55,895 bases of DNA from Bacteroidales bacterium. Its GTDB lineage: Bacteria > Bacteroidota > Bacteroidia > Bacteroidales > UBA932. This document shows, one piece after another, positions 17,272 to 23,797 of the stretch. A program made the translations under genes and the position numbers. The notes below the pieces were generated by a model that did not search any database, was not told the origin of the DNA, and saw only the letters and a program-made list of their open reading frames with translations. Within the stretch, counting starts at the first letter, position 1; the number at the start of each line of letters is the position of its first letter. The stretch is from assembly GCA_017561665.1 (NCBI GenBank), contig JAFZBQ010000009.1:1-55895 (forward strand), given 5' to 3'.

Positions 17272-19359
17272 ATGCACGGCTGGATTTTACAACTCATACC
17301 TGCGCTGATGATGGTCTGTATGACCACCGGCGGCTGCACATACGACTATCCCAAGAAGGAATATGTACCGGCGGGAATAGAGCGCCACGGCGGTCACGGC
17401 ACACCTGCCGACGCCGCAGAAACCGAACTGACGCTGGTCACCTACAATGTGGCCAATATGGGCCACGGCGGCGACCGTCTGGACGATATCGCCCGTTTCA
17501 TAGAACAGACCGGAGCCGATTTCGCCGGCCTGAACGAGGTCGACAGCTGCAACCAGCGCCATAGCAACTTCCAACTGAAGGACGTGGCTGAAAAACTGGG
17601 CGGATGGAGCTATCACTTTGCGTCGGCATTTGACTTTGCTGGCGGCGGATACGGCAACGGCGCCCTTTGCAACAAACCGCTGCTGGACGCCTATACCCTG
17701 CCCATTCCCCGCGGCAGCGGGCACGAACCCCGCAGCGTTGCTGTAATTGAGACCGAAGATATCGTGTTCTGCGCCACCCACCTGGACTTCGGGCCTCCCG
17801 GCGAACCTTCTTACGAACAGGCGGTGTACCTGAACCGGTGGTTCGGCGAACATTACGACAACTACGGCAAGCCGGTGATTATCTGCGGCGATTTCAACAC
17901 CGACCCCGGAACCGCCACTATAGACGAAATGGACCGCTGTTGGACGCGGCTGTCACGCCCGGAACTGAGCTGGCCGTCCAACAATCCGACAATGTGTCTG
18001 GACTACTTCTTCTGCTATAACGGAGCTGTCCCCGTGGAAGTTGTGGACAACGCGCGTCCGGAGGGCATCGTGGACTACACCCAGACCTCCGACCACCTTC
18101 CGGTAGTGGTCAAAATACGCATAACCCGCCCGCACGAAAGTTCAACCGGCGGCAGGCAGAACCGGCAGAACACCCCTGTCAGCGCCGTAAAAGTCTTCGG
18201 GTCTGCAGCGAACAATGCCACCTCCGTGGCTCCTTTGCAGGCATATACGGTGTCGGATGCCGACGGATTCCCGCTGGAGAATGTATTTGAAATCTACCTC
18301 GGTCCAAAGGGCGGCAATCTGATGATTAAAGACGACCTGGGCAATTTCTGGTCTTTGAAAGAAGGCGGTCATATGACCGTCGGCGGCAGCAGCGCCATAC
18401 CCGCCTGTGATGCCACCGCCATTCTCTTGCGGATGGACTTCGGCACAAGGAAATGGGAGATGATACCTATACAGTCCGTCCAGTTGCAACCCTACAAATC
18501 GGAGGCGGCACCCGTTCCGCTGTACTGGGCTGGCAACGGCATCTTCAGGGGAGACCATTTTATCCCCGACAATGGCTATTCCCGTTATTTTTACCGCGTT
18601 ATCTGCGACAGGCCGGACATTGTCTACGCCTGGGTCCGCGGACAGGGCGGCAAAGTGACACCCGTGCTGGAAGCCGGATGCACCGGCGCAGTGATTTTTG
18701 GCGTAGAACCGTCTCTTGCAGGCAAAAAGGTGCTTCCGATAGTGGACATCTACAACCGCACCCAAACCCTTAAGATTGACAACCGCACATACGACGCCGT
18801 GCTAATCGGCGACTCCATCACCGAGGTGTGGGGCAGGAACGAGTCCGGCTTCTTCAACACCAACAAATACCTCAACAAGGGCATCAGCGGCCAGACATCG
18901 GCTACCATCCGCAGCCGGTTCAGGAGCGATGTCGTGGATGTCTATCCTTACGTGGTACACATAATGTGCGGCACCAACGACGTGGCGGAGAACGACGGCC
19001 GGTATGTAGAAAGCAGCGAGGTGGTCGGCAACATCACCGCTATGGCACAGATGGCCCGCGAGGCCGGCATCAAGGTGGTCATCGGTTCTGTATTCCCGTG
19101 CAACTACTTTTCCTGGCGGGGCAGCGCCTGGTCGCCGGGCAAGGAGGGCGTGACCATCACCTCTCACATTCAGGAGATCAACGCCCTGCTCAAGGAATAC
19201 TGCACCGCGGAGGACATCCCCTTCATCGATTACTATTCCATCTTCGTCAATCCCGACGACGGCAGCTTCCCCCTCTCGTACGACGGATGCCATCCCGGAA
19301 GCGAAGCCCTCAAAAAAATAAACCAGACGGTTAAACCGGTGATTGACAGTTTGTTGTAA
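17272..19359 (+). CDS. EEP nuclease/phosphatase - SGNH hydrolase fusion lipoprotein
   Basis: A 695-residue predicted lipoprotein (Cys22 after MTTGG). Residues 52-285 form an endonuclease/exonuclease/phosphatase domain with TYNVAN (N59), GLNEVD (E89), CATHLDF (H170), CGDFNTD (D207, N209) and TSDHLP (D274, H275). Residues about 300-475 look like a beta-sandwich linker (YLGPKGGNLMIKDDLG, WYAGNG-like segments). Residues 505-695 are an SGNH/GDSL hydrolase with GDSI (S515), KGISGQ, GTND (N569) and DGCHPG (D671, H674). Both catalytic sets look intact. EEP domains cut phosphodiester bonds in nucleic acids, phospholipids or nucleotides; SGNH domains are esterases or deacetylases, often on glycans. I infer a surface or periplasmic enzyme acting on a phosphorylated or acylated substrate. 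A lipoprotein nucleoside hydrolase follows 15 nt later, which favours a nucleic-acid or nucleotide substrate, but this is not proven. Confidence 0.82.
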   Translation: MHGWILQLIPALMMVCMTTGGCTYDYPKKEYVPAGIERHGGHGTPADAAETELTLVTYNVANMGHGGDRLDDIARFIEQTGADFAGLNEVDSCNQRHSNFQLKDVAEKLGGWSYHFASAFDFAGGGYGNGALCNKPLLDAYTLPIPRGSGHEPRSVAVIETEDIVFCATHLDFGPPGEPSYEQAVYLNRWFGEHYDNYGKPVIICGDFNTDPGTATIDEMDRCWTRLSRPELSWPSNNPTMCLDYFFCYNGAVPVEVVDNARPEGIVDYTQTSDHLPVVVKIRITRPHESSTGGRQNRQNTPVSAVKVFGSAANNATSVAPLQAYTVSDADGFPLENVFEIYLGPKGGNLMIKDDLGNFWSLKEGGHMTVGGSSAIPACDATAILLRMDFGTRKWEMIPIQSVQLQPYKSEAAPVPLYWAGNGIFRGDHFIPDNGYSRYFYRVICDRPDIVYAWVRGQGGKVTPVLEAGCTGAVIFGVEPSLAGKKVLPIVDIYNRTQTLKIDNRTYDAVLIGDSITEVWGRNESGFFNTNKYLNKGISGQTSATIRSRFRSDVVDVYPYVVHIMCGTNDVAENDGRYVESSEVVGNITAMAQMAREAGIKVVIGSVFPCNYFSWRGSAWSPGKEGVTITSHIQEINALLKEYCTAEDIPFIDYYSIFVNPDDGSFPLSYDGCHPGSEALKKINQTVKPVIDSLL

Positions 19360-19374
19360 TCAAAGAAATACCAT

Positions 19375-20391
19375 ATGAAATTTATTCCCGCCGTATTCTT
19401 AGCTGCCGCAGTGCTCATCGGCATCTCCTGCACCCGGAAACAACCGGCCGAGACGCCTGTCAATGTCATTTTTGAAACAGATATGGGCAACGACATAGAC
19501 GATGCAATGGCGCTGGATATGCTGTATAAATATGTCGATGCCGGCAAAGTCAATCTGCTGGCCATAATGATAAACAAAGAAGGCCGTGCACCGGCGGAGT
19601 TTATCGACATAATGAACACCTTTTACGGACACCGGATTCTTGTTGGTGTCCGGTTTGGTGCCAATCCAGCAGAAACCGGCGGAGTGAATTTCGCCCAGGT
19701 CATTTCCGAAATGAAGGACGAATCCGGGCAGCCGGTTTTCGCCCGCAGCATGTCAAGCTATGACACTCTGCCCGACGCTGTATCGTTGTACCGCCGGATT
19801 CTTGCAGGGATGCCGGACAAATCTGTCAAAATCATCTCCGTGGGCTTTCTGGGCAACCTGGGCGTGCTGCTGGAGAGCGACCGCGAGCTGATAGAGAAGA
19901 AGGTGGTTTCACTCACCACCATGGCGGGCTGTTTCTCTGCACCGAACGGCGAATTCAACATGCTGGGCGATCTGGATGCCAGCCGCAAAGTGTTTGCCGA
20001 ATGGCCCACGGAGATCGTGACATCGCCCTTCGAGGTTGGCATCGCCATCTGCTATCCCGGCGAAAGCATAGAGAACGACCTGAACTGGGGCATACCCCAC
20101 CCGATGCGCGAAGGCTATCTGGCCTACTGCCCGATGCCGCACGACCGGCCGTGCTGGGATCTGACTGCGACGATCTACGCAGTGGAAGGCGGCGAGTGGT
20201 TTACGGTATCGGAGGCCGGCAATATTGAAGTGCGTGACGACGGAGTGGCTGTATTTATCCCCGACGCAGACGGCCGCTGCCGCTACCTGGCCGTTACCCC
20301 TGAGCAGGCCGCCGCCATCAAGGCGCATTTCGTAGAACTGATTACCCGCAAGCCAGAAATTCTCATTTCTCCGCGCGAAACGGATAAATAG
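19375..20391 (+). CDS. Lipoprotein nucleoside hydrolase-like protein (first copy)
   Basis: 338 residues, signal peptide with lipobox (IGISC, Cys19). The body is an inosine-uridine-type nucleoside hydrolase, which splits nucleosides into base and ribose. The calcium/ribose-binding motif near the N-terminus reads ETDMGNDIDDAMAL (residues 34-47); in the second copy (31430) the first residue is Asp instead of Glu. VGFLGNLGVLLES, MAGCFSAPNGEFNMLGDLDAS and CPMPHDRPCWDLTATIY also align with the second copy. Export as a lipoprotein is notable because classical nucleoside hydrolases are cytoplasmic. It is co-directional with the EEP/SGNH gene (15 nt gap) and convergent with the lacI-type regulator. 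Its stop codon region forms one arm of an inverted repeat. Confidence 0.85.
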   Translation: MKFIPAVFLAAAVLIGISCTRKQPAETPVNVIFETDMGNDIDDAMALDMLYKYVDAGKVNLLAIMINKEGRAPAEFIDIMNTFYGHRILVGVRFGANPAETGGVNFAQVISEMKDESGQPVFARSMSSYDTLPDAVSLYRRILAGMPDKSVKIISVGFLGNLGVLLESDRELIEKKVVSLTTMAGCFSAPNGEFNMLGDLDASRKVFAEWPTEIVTSPFEVGIAICYPGESIENDLNWGIPHPMREGYLAYCPMPHDRPCWDLTATIYAVEGGEWFTVSEAGNIEVRDDGVAVFIPDADGRCRYLAVTPEQAAAIKAHFVELITRKPEILISPRETDK

Positions 20392-20484
20392 CCCCGGACA
20401 TCCGTTTCGCGGGTATTATTGATGCAAATCGAGCGATTTTCACTCTATGAAACGGAAATAATGGGCATCTGGTCCGTTTCGCGG
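20374..20484. repeat. Two stacked inverted repeats sharing a GAAACGGA / TCCGTTTC core
   Basis: Arm 20374-20385 (CGCGAAACGGAT) pairs perfectly with 20400-20411 (ATCCGTTTCGCG), 14-nt loop. A second pair uses GAAACGGA (20449-20456) and TCCGTTTC (20473-20480), 16-nt loop. The right arms share the identical 12-mer TCCGTTTCGCGG (20401-20412 and 20473-20484). Between them sits a small palindrome, AAATCG-AG-CGATTT (20426-20439). The block lies between convergent genes. It could serve as a bidirectional terminator or a protein-binding array. Confidence 0.75.
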
Positions 20485-20496
20485 TAAATAGCAGTA

Positions 20497-20528
20497 GCTG
20501 CTGAGGGCAGAAATATGCCCTCAGCAGC
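20497..20528. terminator. Perfect 13-bp hairpin at the end of the LacI-type gene
   Basis: GCTGCTGAGGGCA (20497-20509) and TGCCCTCAGCAGC (20516-20528) pair fully around a 6-nt loop. The regulator's TGA stop codon lies inside the right arm. There is no T run on either strand, so intrinsic termination is likely but not certain; mRNA 3'-end protection is an alternative. Confidence 0.6.
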
Positions 20529-21525
20529 TGGAACGAACCACCAAGGTTGGCGGTATGAGCCGCTGAAGGAGATCCGGATCGGGACGACCCTCGCGTCGGG
20601 CCTCCATAATTGAAAACAGCGTATCCACAGCCAACTCCGATGCCTCCCTCAACGGTTGCTCCACACGCGTCACCGCTGGGTCCAGAAAATCAAGAAAGCC
20701 GTTGTTATCGTAGGAGATGATGCCTACATCCTCCCCTACCTTCAGGCCGAGCGACCGCAAGGCATCTATGGCACCCAGCAAAATAGTGGCGCTGAATGCA
20801 AAGATGGCATCATATTGTTTTTTGCCGCCGGCAAACACTGACAGAACCTGGTCGTGCCCGTTCTCCACGGAAAAGGCATCTCCCACTGCCGCATATTGCA
20901 CCGTCTGCCCCTTCAAAGCATCCTTGAAGCCGCGCAGGCGCTCCTGGTTAGGCATGGATGTGGGCACACCCTGGATTGCCAGAATTCTCTTGTAGCCCTT
21001 CCCCAGCAGATATTCCGTAGCTGTTTTTGCCCCCATATAATTATCTGTACAAACATAGGGAAGCGTCGTTTTCCTGAAATGCCTGTCAATGAGCACCACC
21101 GGAATATCGCGGTTTATCTGTTCCAGATATGTCGCAGACGTGGCCACGGGAACCGAGATAATGCCATCCACCTTGCGGGCGATGAACATCTGCAAAGCCT
21201 GCTGCTCTTCTGTTTCCGTCTCACGCGAGTCAGCCAACAGTGTATGGTATCCTTTAGCTGCAATCATATTGATTATGATTCCGGAAAGCGTCGCAAAGAA
21301 CGGGTTGTCAATTCCGGGGACCAGCAACCCTATCGTCTTGGATTTCTTAGTGCGGAGCGTCTGGGCCACCAAATCTGGCTGATAGTTGCATTTACGGGCA
21401 GTCTCGGTGATGAGTTCGATGGCCTTTTTGCTGATGCGGAACTTCTCTGCCTGTCCCGTCAAGACACGCGACACGGTGGAAACGGAATACCCGGTTTCGG
21501 CAGCTATGGATTGGAGGTTATTCAT
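20521..21525 (-). CDS. LacI-family transcriptional regulator (candidate ribose/nucleoside regulator)
   Basis: 334 residues. The N-terminal HTH with hinge helix reads NNLQSIAAETGYSVSTVSRVL (residues 2-22), followed by a periplasmic-binding-protein-like sensor (KTIGLLVPGIDNPFFATLSG, VLIDRHF, YDAIFAFSATILLGAIDAL, GIISYDNNGF). LacI/RbsR-type proteins bind a sugar or purine and release DNA. The gene is divergent from ribokinase with 66 nt between starts. That interval and the region before the SusCD operon each carry a 16-bp palindrome with a central CG, as LacI-family operators have. I infer that it controls the ribokinase-SusCD locus, with ribose or a ribosyl compound as likely effector. A TAACTTTG -7 box for its own gene is at 21534-21541 (minus). 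Confidence 0.9.
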   Translation of the reverse strand: MNNLQSIAAETGYSVSTVSRVLTGQAEKFRISKKAIELITETARKCNYQPDLVAQTLRTKKSKTIGLLVPGIDNPFFATLSGIIINMIAAKGYHTLLADSRETETEEQQALQMFIARKVDGIISVPVATSATYLEQINRDIPVVLIDRHFRKTTLPYVCTDNYMGAKTATEYLLGKGYKRILAIQGVPTSMPNQERLRGFKDALKGQTVQYAAVGDAFSVENGHDQVLSVFAGGKKQYDAIFAFSATILLGAIDALRSLGLKVGEDVGIISYDNNGFLDFLDPAVTRVEQPLREASELAVDTLFSIMEARREGRPDPDLLQRLIPPTLVVRSSC

Positions 21526-21529
21526 TGTA

Positions 21530-21561
21530 TTTGCAAAGTTACAAAAAAAATAGTATATTTG
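21530..21561 (+). promoter_or_regulatory. Promoter of the ribokinase gene
   Basis: TTTG (21530-21533), 20 nt, TATATTTG (21554-21561). The expected start of transcription is near 21567, just before the operator palindrome. The -33 box overlaps the regulator's own -7 box on the other strand, so the regulator could affect both genes. Confidence 0.75.
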
Positions 21562-21572
21562 TCATAGCATTT

Positions 21573-21588
21573 GCTCAATCGATTGTGC
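21573..21588. promoter_or_regulatory. Candidate LacI-family operator 1 (ribokinase)
   Basis: GCTCAATCGATTGTGC is a 16-bp palindrome with one mismatched pair and a central CG. It lies between the -7 box and the ATG at 21592, where a bound repressor would block transcription. It matches operator 2 (22535-22550) at 13 of 16 positions. Confidence 0.75.
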
Positions 21589-21591
21589 TTT

Positions 21592-22494
21592 ATGGATAAA
21601 AATAACAGGATTCTTGTAATCGGCAGCAGCAATACGGATATGACCGTGAAGACCAAGTATCTCCCCAAACCCGGAGAGACAGTCCTTGGCAACAACTTCA
21701 CAATGGGTCCCGGCGGCAAGGGCGCCAACCAGGCTGTAGCCGCAAGCCGTCTGGGCGGCAATGTCAAATTCATCTGCAAGGTGGGGCGCGATATCTTTGG
21801 CGACAATGCCATTGTCCACTACAACAACGAAAAACTTGACACTTCAGGAATCCTGCGCAGCAACGAACCCTCAGGCGTTGCACTGATCTCCGTGGACGAA
21901 CACGCAGAAAACAATATCGTGGTGGCCTCCGGTGCAAACGGAGACCTCAACGAAGCCGACATCGATGCCTCCCGCAAAGATCTTGAAAGCTGTGGCATCC
22001 TGCTGCTTCAGCTTGAGATCCCCGTTCCGTCCGTGATAAAGGCGGCGCAGATTGCGCATAAGGCCGGAGCAATGGTGGTACTGAATCCCGCCCCCGCCTG
22101 CCCTCTCCCTGAAGAGATTTTCAAATACGTTGACCTGTTTATTCCCAACGAAACCGAGCTCGCCAACTACAGCGGCATTGAAGTAAACGATGTTGCGGAT
22201 GCCGAGAAGGCAGCCGCCGCAATGCAGGCCAAAGGTGTCGGCAAATTGATAGTCACGATGGGCAGCAAGGGTGCGCTCATTTGCGAAGGCGGTCCCTCCG
22301 TATTCGTACCTGCACATAAGGTGAAGGCCGTAGACACCACTGCTGCCGGCGACACCTTCTGCGGCGGCCTGTGCGTGGCTGTTTCCGAAGGCAAATCCCT
22401 GAAAGAGGCCGCAGAATTTGCCTGTGCGGCATCGGCACTGACAGTTCAGAAAATGGGAGCCCAAAACTCCATCCCGTTCCGAAAAGATATATAG
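21592..22494 (+). CDS. rbsK: Ribokinase (PfkB family)
   Basis: 300 residues. The PfkB signatures are present: GSSNTDMTVKTKYLPKPGET and GPGGKGANQAVAASRLGG near the N-terminus, NETELANYSGIEV mid-protein, and DTTAAGDTFCGG with the catalytic Asp (D254) near the C-terminus. It phosphorylates ribose at O5 for the pentose phosphate pathway. I start at the ATG at 21592; an upstream in-frame TTG (21571) lies within the operator. It has no signal peptide, so it acts in the cytoplasm downstream of the permease. Context with two nucleoside hydrolases supports ribose over other sugars; deoxyribose or another furanose remains possible. Confidence 0.88.
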   Translation: MDKNNRILVIGSSNTDMTVKTKYLPKPGETVLGNNFTMGPGGKGANQAVAASRLGGNVKFICKVGRDIFGDNAIVHYNNEKLDTSGILRSNEPSGVALISVDEHAENNIVVASGANGDLNEADIDASRKDLESCGILLLQLEIPVPSVIKAAQIAHKAGAMVVLNPAPACPLPEEIFKYVDLFIPNETELANYSGIEVNDVADAEKAAAAMQAKGVGKLIVTMGSKGALICEGGPSVFVPAHKVKAVDTTAAGDTFCGGLCVAVSEGKSLKEAAEFACAASALTVQKMGAQNSIPFRKDI

Positions 22495-22534
22495 ATATGA
22501 GACTTTAATTGATTCATTTTTTACACAAACACTT

Positions 22535-22550
22535 GCGCAAACGATTGCGC
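22535..22550. promoter_or_regulatory. Candidate LacI-family operator 2 (SusCD operon)
   Basis: GCGCAAACGATTGCGC is a near-perfect palindrome with a central CG, related to operator 1. It lies 70 nt before the first gene of the IPT-SusC-SusD operon, inside a 126-nt gap. I could not identify a TAnnTTTG -7 box for this operon. Confidence 0.72.
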
Positions 22551-22620
22551 ACATATTAAAAGCGACGCACATATAACTAATAATCATATTAACAATTACT
22601 AACCAATCTTTTTAATCATT

Positions 22621-23781
22621 ATGAAAAAGTATTTCGTTTTCATTTGCACAGCTATCCTGACAATAGCAGCAATCGTGGCTTGCAAAAAGCCCGAACCAGA
22701 ACCAGATCCGGAACCTCAGGCTCCCATCATTGCAAACGTAGTAATGCCCACAGAGGCCAATGCTCTCCCCGGCACTGACGTTACCATTCAGGGTGTAGGA
22801 TTCAAGACCGGCGACGTTATCAAGTGCGTCGGCCAGGACGGACAGGGCGACTTTACCCCCGCCGTTAAAAGCGTAACCAACAGTGCTATCGTAATCGCAG
22901 TTCCGGAAGATGCCGCCGGCAACTACAAAGTTACTGTAACACGTGACGGCAAGACCGCAACTCTGGACAAAGTGCTTTATATTCCCAAGGTTGACAAACT
23001 GGAGAATATCGTTCTCCCTAGCGGTATCGTTTACTGGGGCCAGAAACTCACCATCACCGGCGACGGCATCAAACCCACCGACAAGATTGTGATTGAGTCT
23101 GCCAATTATCCCGAAGTTGAGATGGATAACGTTGCATCAAAGGATAAGATTGAATTTGATGTTCCCGTTACTCTTTATGGCGATAATACCTTCAAGATCA
23201 AGAGGGACGGCAGCCTTACCGTTCTTGGTACCGTCAAGATTGGTGCAGTGGCCATGACTGCAGCCCTTGGCGGTGTTGTATTCTATGTTTCTGACGAAGG
23301 CATGCACGGTCTGGTGGTTCATCCCGAAGTTGTTTCTCCCGCAGAATATGCCTGGGGCCCTTCCATCCCGATGGATCCTTTTTACGCAAACACCGAAGAT
23401 GGTATCTATAAAGGCGCTTCCAACACCGAGAAACTCGTAAAACAATACAATGATGTGGCCGCGGACGGCAACTATGAGCAACCCGACAAGTCTCCCGCAG
23501 TTCTTTGCGCAGAGCTTGAAGCCGGCGGATACGACGACTGGTTCCTCCCTTCTCCCGCAGAACTTATAGAGCTCTTTAAAGTCAAGGCCACACTCTCCGA
23601 AAAAGGTTTGTTCACCGTACCTTACAACAACTACTGGACTTCTCTTGAGTGGAACAATGATGCTCCTTCCTGGGACTGGGCAATGTGGTATGTTAACTTC
23701 TATGAGGCAGAGAACATTGTTTATTGGGCTGCAGATAAAGTACAATGGAAGATCGGTACGATTGCTATGCGTATGTTCTAA
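22621..23781 (+). CDS. IPT/TIG-domain surface lipoprotein with DUF1566-like C-terminus
   Basis: 386 residues. Signal peptide and lipobox (AAIVAC, Cys21), then a short KPEPEPDPEPQ spacer. Two IPT/TIG-like beta-sandwiches follow: about residues 35-128 (ALPGTDVTIQGVGFKTGD) and 130-220 (VYWGQKLTITGDGIKPTD). The C-terminal 160 residues resemble the DUF1566/Lcl domain (GYDDWFLPSPAELIELF, NNYWTSLEWN, KWKIGTIAMRMF-like end). IPT repeats are typical of SusE/SGBP-type glycan-binding surface proteins, so it probably holds ligand beside the SusCD transporter. Its place before susC rather than after susD is less usual. It is the first gene after operator 2, and susC begins 16 nt after its stop. Confidence 0.8.
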   Translation: MKKYFVFICTAILTIAAIVACKKPEPEPDPEPQAPIIANVVMPTEANALPGTDVTIQGVGFKTGDVIKCVGQDGQGDFTPAVKSVTNSAIVIAVPEDAAGNYKVTVTRDGKTATLDKVLYIPKVDKLENIVLPSGIVYWGQKLTITGDGIKPTDKIVIESANYPEVEMDNVASKDKIEFDVPVTLYGDNTFKIKRDGSLTVLGTVKIGAVAMTAALGGVVFYVSDEGMHGLVVHPEVVSPAEYAWGPSIPMDPFYANTEDGIYKGASNTEKLVKQYNDVAADGNYEQPDKSPAVLCAELEAGGYDDWFLPSPAELIELFKVKATLSEKGLFTVPYNNYWTSLEWNNDAPSWDWAMWYVNFYEAENIVYWAADKVQWKIGTIAMRMF

Positions 23782-23797
23782 TTAGTCCTCTCTTCTT

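Noticed and set aside
16474..17277. N-terminal extension of tsaE through the thioesterase gene
   Set aside because: TsaE is normally about 140 residues; the extension is the antisense of a real gene. Start placed at 16473.
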